Source: Cycas panzhihuaensis (taxonomy: Eukaryota > Cycadophyta). From it: 64,000 nt of DNA. The notes under the pieces are model-generated. The model was not told where the DNA came from and searched no databases. It saw nothing but the letters and a program-made list of their open reading frames with translations. Of the stretch, positions 1-9,897 are shown piece by piece. The translations under genes and the position numbers were made by a program. Within the stretch, counting starts at the first letter, position 1; the number at the start of each line of letters is the position of its first letter. Location of the stretch: positions 134,795,741 to 134,859,740 of the forward strand of contig CM041465.1 of NCBI GenBank assembly GCA_023213395.1, written 5' to 3'.

Positions 1-620
1 TTTCTTAGTGCCTCCAATTCCGATTCCTCCTCTGCTACCCCTACCTGGCAGAAGGGTCGGTTGTACTGGTTCTGCTTCAACTCTCTAATCTCATCTTGTA
101 ATCTTAGCAGCAAGGAATCTTGTCCTCCTGCTTGTGCGTCCATTTCCATTTCAAAGTCTAATGCCAGATCTTGAGCATTCTTGAATGATTTCAATGGATG
201 AGCATGCATCATGGCTCGCAACTTCTCATTCAGCCCTCTTACAAAGTAATTCTTCATATTATGATCCGTTATCGTCTCATTGATCATGCTTGCTGCAATA
301 ATTTTCATTCGGCTAATGTAAGTTAAGACAGATTCTCCGGCCTCATCGATCTCTCGTAGTGCAATTTCGACGGCTTCATTACTGCGAAATTTTTGAAATC
401 TTTCTTCAAATGCTTTCTTAATTTTCACCCATGGCTCATTCTTGTTTGTTTCCTTATACCATGCCAAGGGTACTCTCAATGTACAGGCGAAGCGTGCTTT
501 GATTTCATCTTCGTCTGTAATCTTTTTGACATCAATGAGGCTCTGAAATAGATACACGTGCTCTGCTGCGTCCGAAGTATCATTAAAGATTAGTTTCCCA
601 AAGTCTTTATAATCGTCCAT
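1..620 (-). CDS. E1 gag core, Retrotrans_gag-like, partial
   Basis: From the Met codon at 618-620 (MDDYKDFGKL) the minus strand stays open for about 206 codons to the window edge. The early part contains FACTLRVPLAWY and EPWVKIKKAFEERF, the W...F...F pattern of plant retrotransposon gag capsids that pack the element RNA. Next comes YFVRGLNEKLRAMMHAH, then a helical stretch (DLALDFEMEMDAQAGG). The reading frame is open a little upstream of this Met, so the true start may be earlier. Zinc knuckle and pol would lie left of the window. Confidence 0.7.
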   Translation of the reverse strand, partial: MDDYKDFGKLIFNDTSDAAEHVYLFQSLIDVKKITDEDEIKARFACTLRVPLAWYKETNKNEPWVKIKKAFEERFQKFRSNEAVEIALREIDEAGESVLTYISRMKIIAASMINETITDHNMKNYFVRGLNEKLRAMMHAHPLKSFKNAQDLALDFEMEMDAQAGGQDSLLLRLQDEIRELKQNQYNRPFCQVGVAEEESELEALR

Positions 621-834
621 TTTGGGAGATTGCAACTGTCCCCCACCTGATGGTGATTTTTCCCTTCCTCCCTCCTTTGGGGATGCACTAGGAGTAACTA
701 CCGCTGTACTCTCTTTCCCAAAGAGCGGATTTTTAAATGGAGTTTTTATGTGTATAGGTTCCACTACACCTGGAACTTGTATAGTCAATGGTGTTACCGT
801 AATGTAAGATTGGTCGATCCTTTCTGTCGAATCT

Positions 835-1269
835 TCAAAAAAACTGTCTCGTTAGCTTGTTTTCCCAATATGCCGAGGGACCTTCCTCCGCCTTCTTATC
901 GCTGTCACCTAGGTCCTTCGGGCTGTCCTCCACTGGTATACTTCCCTCTGTTAGGATTTCTTTATGCTTTTCATCCACTTTTGGCTTCCTTTCAATCTCC
1001 GGGCTAAACAAATCATTTCTGATTGGGGCTGGTGTCAATACCATGTGTTCGCCATGGGTTTCCTCTTCCTGAGGTGTCTGGGCTCCCCTTGCCTCAGATC
1101 CTTCAACGGACTGTCCCTTAGTCTCGTTGTTTTGCGAACTTAATCTCCTCGCCCTTCTGAGTTTTGCTTCTTTTGACCATCTTAGTGCCCTTTGTCTACT
1201 GGTTTCCTTTTCCTTGGGTGAAGTATCCTTCTGGGGCTCTTCCGACCTTGAAGGCCTCTTAGGTGGCAT
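835..1269 (-). pseudogene. E1 gag N-terminal region, basic and acidic low-complexity ORF
   Basis: This 144-codon minus-strand ORF starts with MPPKRPSRSEEP and ends at a stop at 835. It is rich in Lys, Arg, Glu and Ser with no recognisable fold. It lies in the expected position for the start of gag, about 140 bases after the primer-binding site, and the conserved gag core begins about 215 bases downstream in another frame. I infer a former single ORF broken by a frameshift or stop near 835; a separate small leader ORF is possible. Confidence 0.5.
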
Positions 1270-1395
1270 TGGAAGGTCCCCTGGCTGCCGGTGGCTTAGT
1301 TACAGCCTCCCATCACGACGGCAGCCAGGGTCCTCTGCCCTTTACACATTCTTTTCCCTTGAAACCCCTGGCCCTGTCCCTCCTCAACGGACGTA

Positions 1396-1409
1396 GGCAA
1401 CGGAACCAA
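1396..1409 (-). other. Putative primer-binding site of E1
   Basis: The minus strand reads TTGGTTCCGTTGCC directly after the LTR end. It is not the initiator-Met site (TGGTATCAGAGC) used by the copia elements here. It partly resembles the TGGCGCCGTTGCC site, complementary to tRNA-Asp, of some plant gypsy elements, with changes in the middle. The assignment to a tRNA is tentative. Confidence 0.45.
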
Positions 1410-2247
1410 TGTTGACTTCACTGGGGGTGCCTTGTTACACTTACGAGATACCCCTTGCTACACTTGTCAATGTTACACAACGCTATAGTCTAGTTTCAGG
1501 ATACTGTCAACATGGTCATTCACATACATTCCATATACATTCCATATATAATTCACAGAATGGTACACAGCAGTACAGAAATCAATACATACTCAACAAA
1601 TCATCATCACAACACCAAGAATACACCAATTTCCACGTAACTCTTCCTTTTATTAAGTCAGCAATTCATTTACACAGAGGTTGGAATGCATTCCTGAGCA
1701 TTCCAAAGAAAGATACGCCTTTTCTGTTACAATGCGTACCCAGATGGTACTTATCATACAGTGATGTTCCAATTGGCTGTCATGCGTACTGGCTCCTGCA
1801 CCCTGGCGTACCCGTGATATCCGGCTCTCACCCTAACTAGGTGAATCATGCGTACCTCCTTAAGTACTCATGTTGGTACCTTTTGGTCAAGGGTTATGAT
1901 TGCTGTCATAACCGTATTCTTCAGTCATGCGTACCCTTTCACTTAATCACTTATTTAGCCTTAATTAATTCTTCCTTTGAGTCCGTACGTCCATACGTAC
2001 GTCTGGCACCTCGACAGGTCTTCACTGGTCCCCTGGAGTCATGCGTACCACTTCTGCTTGGTTCCGCTCCGCCGCTGGTACATATCTGTCATACGTACCC
2101 ATTACAGTGCACGCATCACATACCTGAATGCTTGTTTTTCGCTGCTTTTGCCTCGTGCGTAACCGTCTGCATCCTTGCATTCCTTTGGTCAATACAAGCC
2201 TGTATTCCGTCTTCCTCAAGGCCTATGTGTCACAATATGTTCCAACA
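1410..2247 (-). repeat. 5' LTR of E1 (838 bp)
   Basis: On the plus strand the block begins TGTTGACTTC at 1410 and ends TGTTCCAACA at 2247, so on the minus strand it starts TGTTGGAACA and ends GTCAACA, the TG...CA form of an LTR. A tRNA-primer-like site abuts the inner end and copia E2 coding sequence resumes immediately beyond the outer end. It carries a dispersed ATGCGTACC motif several times (see findings). The second LTR lies outside the window, so the boundaries rest on termini and context only. Confidence 0.65.
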
Positions 2248-3051
2248 ACCTCCTCCATCAGATCTAATACATTTGATTTTATTATTGCTTTCTAATTCAA
2301 CTTCTGCTTTAAATTCTTTGAAGTAATCAAAAATTTAGATTTGCTAATTAAAAAAATATATCCATATTTTTTTGGAGAAATCGTCAATGAAGGTGAGGAA
2401 GTACCGAGCGCCATTAATTGAGTTTGGTGTAATAGGGCCACATAGATCTAAGTGAATCAACTTCAACTTGCTTTGTACTCACCATGTGCTTTTAGGGAAA
2501 GGATTCCGATCTTGTTTTTCCATCATGCAACTTTTACACACAAAAGAATTAAATGACATATTTGGCAACCCATTCACCATGTTAGAATTTTTTAATAGTT
2601 CTAACCTATCATTTGAGATGTGCCCATACTTCAAATGCCATAGTTTATTATCATCTTTGCTTCTAGCAACAAGCGATTTTATATTAGATGTAGGCAAAAT
2701 AGGTGCAGAGAGCAATTTGTAAAGATTGTTGCTCTCTATTCGTTCTACAATTACAATTCTATTTTTTTCATGTCTAATATAAAACAATGTCCATTATCAT
2801 CAAATATAGGCACTAGCTTTTTTTTTTCCAAGTTGGGATATATACAAGAGGTTTATTTTCATTCTAGGTACATAGAGTACATTCCCAATTCGTCGTGTTT
2901 TCCCTTCGATTTCAATAGCAATCATTTTAATGCCTTCTATATAAAGAGGGAAATTGTCACCCAACTCGACAGATCTATCTAAAGAATATATTTCAAAGGT
3001 TTCAAACCATTCCTTTCTCCTGGTCATATGATTAGAGGCTCTCGAGTCCAT
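2248..3051 (-). pseudogene. E2 protease and integrase N-terminal part, broken
   Basis: The segment at 3051-2800 encodes copia aspartic protease, but the active-site DSGA reads DSRA, so the enzyme should be dead. The segment at 2787-2479 carries the GAG-pre-integrase HHCC zinc site (LWHLKYGHIS ... FVCKSCMMEKQ) with all four ligands present. The integrase core begins at about 2478 with an LDLCGPITP-like sequence, but there is a stop just before it and more stops after, and E1 cuts it at 2248. Integrase normally joins the element cDNA to host DNA in the nucleus; this copy cannot. Confidence 0.8.
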
Positions 3052-3065
3052 ATACCAGTTGTCTG

Positions 3066-4051
3066 CTACTTTGTGCTAGTAGCTAGAGCAACTACAAATG
3101 TTGTTTCCACTTCAACTTCCTCTATGTCCTGTTCGTTTTCCTTGCTGTAGTGTCTTGCAATCTGTTTCCCTCTTTGAATTGCAGCACGTCTGCTGGGACA
3201 TTGGTAGGGAAAGTGCCCATATTGTCCGTAGTGGTAGTAGACATCAAAAGCTCGACAATTGCTGGAGAAGTGGCTTTGTTTTCCACAGTTGAAACAAACG
3301 CTTGATTCACGAGGAGGAGTAGCTCTGGCTCTTCCTCTTCCTTTCGTCCAACGTCCTGTGATGCTCATGGCTAGAGTTCATCCTTGACCTTGAATGCTAG
3401 ATTGATTATATCCTCTACCCAAGTTAAGTTTGGACACAGTGCTTCTTCTATTTTTGCAGCATCTTCCTCATACCTTTTATTTCTTTGTTCTTGATTTAAC
3501 ATGTGGCCTATTAAAGCTTCAAAAGTCCTGTTGGCTGTCTGGCCTGCTCCTGTCAACATGTTGACCATGTTATCAAAAGATTTGGGTAATTTGTTTAACA
3601 TCGGATGAACTAATTTTGTGTCAGTTATCTTATCTCCAGTAGTGATAAGATTGTTTTTCACACTGTTTATTTTGGCCACTAATTCGAAAGCAGGTTGATT
3701 CTCCCTCATTCTGAGCTTGTATAGTTCTTCCCTAATAGCAATTATTCGGGCCTCATTTCTTTGGATGAGCAAGGATGTAACCACTTTCTAGATTTCAGGG
3801 GAGGATTCGACGCCCTTTACATAAGATAGGAGGGAATCTGAGATTGAGAGCTTGAGTATGGCAATAGCTATGTTGTCCTTTTTCTCCCATGCTATTTGAT
3901 CAACTATGTCAGTGGGTTTCTTTTCTTCCTCGATCACTATCTTCCATGCACTTTTTGCTCTCAGGAGACCCTCAATTTTGATTTTCTAGAGCCTAAAATT
4001 GGTTTCAGTGAGCTTGTTGCCTTTAGCAAGTGCAACAACTGACGAGGCCAT
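3066..4051 (-). pseudogene. E2 gag (UBN2 type) with zinc knuckles, broken
   Basis: The Met codon is at 4049-4051 (MASSVVALAKGNKLTE). The body resembles UBN2/copia gag, including RNEARIIAIREELYKLRM and a LNQEQRNKRYEE helix near 3460. Stops occur after NFRL and again near 3785. The nucleocapsid part at 3368-3066 has one intact knuckle, CFNCGKQSHFSSNC, and a second in which Cys residues are replaced by Tyr (YYHYGQYGHFPYQC). Two knuckles are usual for this copia type here (compare E7 and E11). It once formed the virus-like particle and bound element RNA. Confidence 0.8.
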
Positions 4052-4708
4052 CTTAAAAATGCAGAGACGGAATTCTGAGGATAAATTTATGAGCTGTGTG
4101 AACTTGTACAGATTTGTACAAAAAAAGTACATGTACGGAATTGACTAAACGTAGTCTTAAATTAAAGCTTTCGATGAGAGTTTCAGGGATCTATAATTTT
4201 TTTCTTCAAATTTTGTCTAGTTTTCTCAGAAACTACCCCGAAAGTGTACGACCAAACTAGGGTTTAAAAGTAATAAATGCTCATAACTCTAATTTTATGC
4301 AACGAAAAGGGTCGAATAAGCAATCAATAGATTTGTATTGACAAGATGAAGATTTAAGTACAAAATTACTTAGAAAATCTGAGAATTTGATGAGAAATTT
4401 TCACCGGAGGGATTAGTTGGGCGGCCACTGTAAATCTTGATTTTCTCGCCTTTTTGCTTCGAATTTGAAGCCGAGCCTTTTGAATAGATTGACGTGCTTG
4501 ACGAGACCAATCTTTCCACCAATTTTTGTCTCAATCTGATAACTTTGGAAAAATTCCGTACAATCCCATACAGGGTTGGCCGTACATGATCTTTTCAATC
4601 TTTAATGTCTTTATCAACACTGATTCTTCAAAATCCCTTGACCAAGCTTCAATTCCTGATTGATTCTAACTTTGCCCCTTCAATTTTTTTCTGGCTCCAT
4701 TCAAGCCT
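4052..4708 (-). other. E2 5' leader, no gene seen
   Basis: This 0.66-kb AT-rich stretch lies between the primer site and gag Met of E2. Its minus-strand text resembles the leader of E7 (37666-38372) only in composition and length. A short ORF (4413-4598) is present but has no similarity I recognise and is treated as chance. Confidence 0.6.
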
Positions 4709-4720
4709 GCTCTGATACCA

Positions 4721-4913
4721 TGATAAACTTTTCAAAAGTATTCAATGATCATTAATGAGGGAAAGCCCTCTATAAATAGTGTACAATATACAAGAATCTT
4801 GGAAACCGTTTGATGCATGAGTGCCACTTGTCACAAGAGTATAGAAAAGGGGTTTATGACACATAACCCTTGCAATAGTGATATAAGACCTAGGTAAAAC
4901 ATTATTCTTAACA
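4721..4913 (-). repeat. 5' LTR of E2 (193 bp) with adjoining PBS
   Basis: The plus strand begins TGATAAACTT and ends ATTCTTAACA; reversed, it starts TGTTAAGAAT and ends GTTTATCA. GCTCTGATACCA at 4709-4720 is the complement of TGGTATCAGAGC, the Met-initiator tRNA primer site, directly abutting the LTR. A TATA-like CTATAAATAG lies inside, followed on the minus strand by a short AGGG...CCCT inverted repeat. The general plan matches the LTRs at 28273, 38385 and 51348. Confidence 0.8.
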
Positions 4914-5012
4914 GAGGATCAATCACAATTGGATATTAGTGAACTCTTGACATAAGAGCTTCGTGAACAATGATAGGATGCATAAACTTTCCAACAAAAT
5001 TTAGTCACCAGT

Positions 5013-5780
5013 ATGATGACCATGTTTCAGCAGATTCTGCAGCAACGAGCCATTCCAACAATCATTCCAATTCAAACACCTCCCTTCAAATTGGATGCCA
5101 AAATCAATATTCCACTTTTTGAAGGCACAATGAACGTAGACAAATTAGATACATGGCTTCGAAGTCTTGGAAGTCTATTTCAAGGCGCAATAATTTATGT
5201 AGGCACAAAAAAGTATGGTTGCTAAATTTCATATGGCAAAGTAGGCTGTAACATGTTGGCAGGCCTACTCTCGCAATCACCCTCTTATTACATGGGTAGA
5301 ATTAAAAAACATTGTACGCAGTTTGTTCTACCCTTTGGGATACCTTGATGAGCTCACTACGCCTTGGCTTCATCTTCGACAGGTCATTGGACATTCTGTC
5401 CAACAATATATCAATGAATTCGTCAAACTTTCTATCAAGGTGGAAGTCTCTGATCCTGACCACATTCTTAAGTTGAAATTTGTTGGTGGATTTCTTTCAT
5501 TTCTGCAGTGTAATATAGATCTCCTTTAGATTCCTACACTTAAAACTGTTTATCGACTTGCTCTCAAAATTGAAAACAAGTTGCAACGAAGACCTCAGCC
5601 ACCTCCAACATTTGCTTCAACTTCCAAAACATCCAATGTGCCGCAACCAACCAATACAAAGAAATATTATTCTTTTCATAAATGCTCAGGCCGTATAGAC
5701 GCTCAATGTCAAGCACAACATAAATCACACACTTTGATCATCGAACATTAGGGAACATCGAAATCAGATGATATCATTGA
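5013..5780 (+). pseudogene. E3 gag, degenerate
   Basis: The ORF at 5013-5225 holds INIPLFEGTMNVDKLDTWLRS, a gypsy gag start (F.G...... W). It ends in a stop near 5223. The segment at 5323-5529 holds YINEFVKLS, the middle of the same domain. The following region has Pro- and Thr-rich text and a Cys/His patch near 5670-5760 (YSFHKCSGRIDAQCQ) that looks like a decayed zinc knuckle. The true start could be further left, inside or beyond the E2 insertion. Confidence 0.65.
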
Positions 5781-5790
5781 TGTCCCCAAT

Positions 5791-6170
5791 TTGCAGGCTC
5801 TAGATCCACATCTTGTGTTAATGACCACTGAATATTCTGCTTCTCAGAGAGAACAACTTTTGACACTGAATTGTCAGATTAAGAATTGCTTATTTCTTTG
5901 TATCATTGATAATGGAAGTATGAAGAATCTAATCTCACAAACATTAGTGGATTCTCTACAATTGCTGACCAAGCCACATCCTAAACCCTATACTCTTGGG
6001 TGGGTAAGGCTAATGGTCAGACAAGAGTGGTTGATAAAATTCACGGTGTCACTTTTGCTGTTCCACCATTTTTGGATATAGTTGATTGTGATGTCACTCC
6101 CATGGATTGCAATGACATTTTCTTGGGATGCCCATATCAGCATGATTAATGAGTATTGTATGATGGATAT
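5791..6170 (+). pseudogene. E3 retropepsin-like protease, degenerate
   Basis: FLCIIDNGSMKNLISQTLVD at about 5890-5960 matches the gypsy protease active-site loop, in which the usual D-S/T-G is here D-N-G. The later hydrophobic strand is shifted out of frame near 6000. The enzyme would have cut the Gag-Pol polyprotein. The altered active site and the frameshift make it non-functional. Confidence 0.65.
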
Positions 6171-7690
6171 CATAATACCTATACGCTTCCCAAAAATGGG
6201 AAAGCATATAAACTAACTTCTGTAGTCAGTGCTTCTCCATCCTTGGCTCTCATCACTGGCAATCCTACAATCAAACTTGCGAGAACCTCTAAACAAATGG
6301 TACTTTGTGTAATTCAAATAGAAAAGGAAAATTATACTAAGATGCCACCAAAAGCAATAAAAGCTCTTTTAGATGCAATAAAAGCTCTTTTAGATGCGTA
6401 CTCTGATATCTTTACAGAACCTAAGGGACTTCCTCCAGTACGTGCTTTGTAACATTCTGTTGATCTTGTTCTAGGTTCCTCACTTCCTAATCAAGGTTCC
6501 TCATTTCTAATCAAGCTCCATATCACACTACTCTCACTCATGCTGAATTGGAGCACTAGCTGGCTCAGTTAATTGAAGAAGGTAAAATTCAACCAAGTTG
6601 TTCTCCTTGTGGCTCCCATGCAATCCTCATTCCAAGAAAAGATAAAGAATGATGCTTATGTATTGATTACCAAGCTCTTAGCAAAATCACTGTTAAAAAT
6701 TGATACCCACTTCCATGCATTGATGACTTGTTGGATCATCTCAAAGGAGCAAATATTTTACTAAAATTGATTTGGCCTTTGGGTATCGAGTTTGGGTCGA
6801 AGCTCAAGACACTTGGAAAACAACTTTAATGACTCAAAATAGACTTTATGAATGGTTAGTCATGCCTTTTGGTTTGACTAACGCTTCTGCCGCTTTCATG
6901 TTGTTTCTGAACGACATTTTTCGGCCACTTGGGTAAATTTGTCATTGATTATCTTGATGATATTATGGTCTTCAACAACAATTTGGAGGAGCATCTTCAT
7001 CATGTCGATACAGTCATGGATTTGTTACGACAACATCAACTCAAAGTCAAATTCAAGAAATGCTTCTTCGTACAAAAATCTCTCTTATCTCGGATTCATC
7101 ATTGACGAGGATGGTGTTCATGTTGATCTAGGAAAGGTCTGCATCATTCAGGAATGGCCAACACCTTCTACTCTAATTGAGCTCAAAAGTTTTCTTTGTT
7201 CTATCAACCTTTATAGGAAGTTTATTTCACATTTTTATAGCATTGCATATCCTCTCAACATTCTTACCAAAAATTCAACATGTTTTGTCTAGAACTCCTC
7301 TGTAGAATCGACCTTTTAGAAACTCAAAGTCATCCTTTGCACTGCACCTGTCCTTCATCTTCCTGATCTCACTCAACCCTTTGAACTACAAATCGATGCT
7401 TCTTAATTTGCCCTTGGTGCTGTTCTTAAGTAGGGAGGACATCTTATTAATTATCATTCTAAAACTTTTTCTCAAGCCAAGCTCAATTATAGTAATTATG
7501 ACAAAGAATTTTATGCACTTGTTCAAGGTCTCCATCATTGGCGACATTTTCTCCTTGGAAATGAAATTATTGTCCATATTAACCACGAACCTCTAAAGTT
7601 TCTAAATTCCGAATCCAAAATCCGAGAACATAGACATCGTAAGTGGGCTTCTTATATTCAATAATTTCAAATAATGATTAAATACAAAAA
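6156..7690 (+). pseudogene. E3 reverse transcriptase and RNase H, frameshifted
   Basis: Recognisable in order: LLDAYSDIFTEPKGLPP before the RT core (about 6400), a decayed DYxAL-K-TVK block (about 6660), a LAL-GYR block and MPFGLTNASAAFM (about 6860-6900), then VIDYLDDIMVFN with the catalytic YLDD (about 6945-6975). After these come LGFIIDEDGVHVD and the RT thumb (about 7090-7260), followed by an RNase H start (LQIDAS near 7390). At least five frame changes or stops separate these. A 21-base unit is duplicated in tandem at about 6357-6398. Confidence 0.8.
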
Positions 7691-7869
7691 AGGTCTCTAA
7701 TAAAGTAGTTGATTTCCTCAGTTGTCCTCCCACCCTAGCTTTAGCTACCTTCCTCAATACTACTTTCAATCCATATTCTAAATGGAAACATTTGTTTCCT
7801 TTCGATTTCCAATTTGGACCTATCCTAACCACTCTTAGGGCACTCAAATTAATCTTGAAACTCCAATAA

Positions 7870-9136
7870 TTGCTCAAAGAAGCTCATTCTTCAACATATG
7901 GTGGATACTTTGGAATGCAAAAAACTCTTGAGTATCTTCAACGTTATTTTTACTGGCCTTCTATGCAAAAGTCAGTCGAGGATTATATTCGATGTTGCTC
8001 TCTCTACAGTCAATTCAAACCATCTAATCATAAAGTGGGACTTTATCAACCACTTCCTGTTCCCAATCGACCATGGGAATCTATTTTGATGAACTTTGTT
8101 AGTAGGCTACCCACCACTCAACGTGGCCATGATTGTATATATGTCATTATTTGTCGATTTTCCAAAATGGCAATTTTCATTCCTTGCACAAAGAAAATCT
8201 CTGCTTCCCGAGCTGCTAAGTTATTTTTTCAACATGTTTGGACTCACTATGGTCTTCCACTCTCCATAGTTTTTGACAGAGATAATTGTCTCAGTTATTT
8301 TTGATAATCACTCTAGAAGATTCTCGGTTGTCCGCTCAAATTTTAAACTTCTTTTCATCCTCAATTTGATGGCACAACAGAGGTGGTTAATCACACATTG
8401 GTACATGCACTCCGCATTTACCAACAAAGCACTAAACAATGGGATTTACATCTCCATCATATGCAACACGGTTATAATTGAGCAACTCATGTTTCCATTG
8501 GAAGATCTTCCTTTGAAGTTTACTATGGATATCAACCACTTGCTCCTTATGAACTTCCACTTGTTGTTCCTTCTTCTATCACAAGGCACGAGTAAAATGA
8601 ACAACAAAAAGCTATCTCTTTTATTGATCACATGATTAAACTACATTCCGCGATCAAGCAAATACTCCATCGGAGTCAAGTCAAATATAAAACAGCTCAG
8701 GATCAACATTGCTCTAAAGGTTTTCTTCATGTTGGCGATAAAGTTTGGCTTCATCTGGATTGCAAATGGTTTAAGCATCACCACAAGCTTAAGCCTATTC
8801 GCTTTGGTCCTTATACTTTACTTCAAGCTATAGAACCGAATGCTTTTCGCTTTGATCTACCTGCTTATTTAGGGTATTCATGATGTTGTCAATATTAGTC
8901 AGCTCAAGTTATATGAGCCACCACATTTGGAAGCTAAACCTCTTACTGATCATCTTATTGATACTATTCCAAATTTTCGGCCTCTACTTTTTGTCGACAC
9001 CATCCTCGACACTTAGCAACGACGAACCAGGCAACAAATTACCACCACCTATCTCGTTGGTAAAAAAGGGACTATATCCGCCAAGGCCAAATTGATCTCT
9101 GAAGTAGCTCTTCGAGAACATTTTCCCTATCTTTAG
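7870..9136 (+). pseudogene. E3 integrase with GPY-type C-terminus, broken
   Basis: The 144-codon segment at 7870-8304 covers the zinc-binding end and the core start, with LLKEAHSSTYGGYFGM, YWPSMQKSVEDYIRCCSLYSQF and PNRPWESILMNFVSRLP. The first catalytic Asp (normally M-D-F) is Asn. Frames then shift. At 8632-8883 the C-terminal module has IRFGPYTLLQ, the GPY/F motif, followed by SQLKLYEPPHLE in another frame. I see no clear chromodomain. The original function is strand transfer of cDNA into the genome. Confidence 0.8.
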
Positions 9137-9176
9137 TAGAAATTGGGGCTAATTTATTTTTAAGCAGGGGGGAAAA

Positions 9177-9444
9177 TGATGAGTATTGTGTGTATTTATG
9201 TATAGTCTTAGTCTCATATTCACAATACTCTTTAAGTATCATTTTAAAGGTACTTAAGGAACCTAATTAGCAATTAGGTACACAAGTGATACATGTCTTG
9301 CATGGAACATGTGTCCTACATATAAACCAACTTGAGTTTGTATAAATATGTAAATTATTCCTCAAGGAAATCAATGAAGAGAGAAGTTATTCCTTCCCCC
9401 ATTCCTCTTACCTGATTCAAGTACTAAATTTTTGTGTATACACA
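9177..9444 (+). repeat. 3' LTR of E3 with preceding polypurine tract
   Basis: AGCAGGGGGGAAAA at 9163-9176 is a polypurine tract, and TGATGAGTATTG begins the LTR at 9177. The proposed end is GTATACACA at 9444, giving TG...CA and 268 bp. A TATA-like TATAAATATG lies near 9340. The upstream LTR is not available for comparison, so the right boundary is an estimate. Confidence 0.6.
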
Positions 9445-9511
9445 AGGCTTGAAGGCATTTTTCCAGATAGAATTACATATAGAGCAAGTAAGAAAAGACT
9501 ATAGGCATATC

Positions 9512-9721
9512 ATGGTCGCACTTTAGGTCATATCTGATTGCACTTGGTCATACTTGGTTGTGCTTCTGGTCGCACTTGGTCATGCCTAGTTGCATTTGAT
9601 TGTACCTGGTTGCACTGGGTTACACCTCTGGTTGCACTTGGTTGCACCAGGTTGCATTTGGTTGCACTTGATTACACCTCTGATTGCACTTGGTCGCACT
9701 TTGTCACATCTGATTGCACTT
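9512..9721 (+). repeat. Minisatellite of about 10-13 bp units
   Basis: About 18 imperfect units of the type TGGTTGCACT or TGGTCGCACT follow one another, some with CTC or ATC insertions. Long ORFs on both strands here (for example His- and Leu-rich ones) are products of the repeat and not genes. No unit pair is perfectly identical over a long stretch, which suggests an old array. Confidence 0.85.
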
Positions 9722-9897
9722 GAATTACAATTCAAACTAGAATTATACTTTGTTTTGTTTTCAGAAACTCCCAAATGTATTGTGACTTATCTCCCACACA
9801 CATCTCCCCTATCACAAAACCAACGAGTGTCCTCACTTGTACACACTTCAAAATTTCCAAATTCCATCGACCTTTACCTTCCCGAAATTTGAAACTA

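Larger units (their letters stand above)
1..2247 (-). mobile_element. E1: 5' part of an LTR retrotransposon inserted in E2
   Basis: Read on the minus strand this is 5' LTR (2247 to 1410), a primer-binding-like site, then a gag region that runs off the left edge of the window. The retained gag has the Retrotrans_gag type of fold signature rather than the copia UBN2 type, so Ty3/gypsy or a related lineage is likely, but no pol is present to confirm this. It interrupts the integrase of E2 at 2247/2248. Only one end is in the window, so the target-site duplication cannot be tested; ACCTC at 2248-2252 is the predicted repeat. Confidence 0.75.
2248..4913 (-). mobile_element. E2: 5' half of a Ty1/copia element, cut by E1
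   Basis: On the minus strand this reads 5' LTR (4913-4721), Met-tRNA primer site, leader, gag, protease and the start of integrase, which is the copia order. It is then interrupted at 2248 by E1; RT and RNase H are outside the window. It belongs to the same type as E7 and E11 (short LTR, gag starting MASS...KLT). It lies inside gypsy element E3, whose gag begins just right of 4913; GAGGA at 4914-4918 is the predicted target duplication but the partner is not in view. Confidence 0.85.
4914..9444 (+). mobile_element. E3: 5'-cut Ty3/gypsy element
   Basis: The plus strand carries gag, protease, RT, RNase H and integrase in gypsy order (RT before integrase), then a polypurine tract and one LTR. 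E2 occupies the 5' side, so the 5' LTR is presumably left of the window. The MPFGLTNA and YLDD motifs of RT and the GPY-type end of integrase support a gypsy assignment. Coding sequence is broken by many stops and frameshifts, and small internal tandem duplications have accumulated, so it is an old copy. Confidence 0.85.

Noticed and set aside
1409-2326. 143- and 161-codon plus-strand ORFs
   Set aside because: They lie over the E1 LTR, have no family resemblance, and cross the LTR boundary into E2.
9538-9892. Leu/His/Trp-rich ORFs on both strands
   Set aside because: Caused by the 10-13 bp minisatellite.
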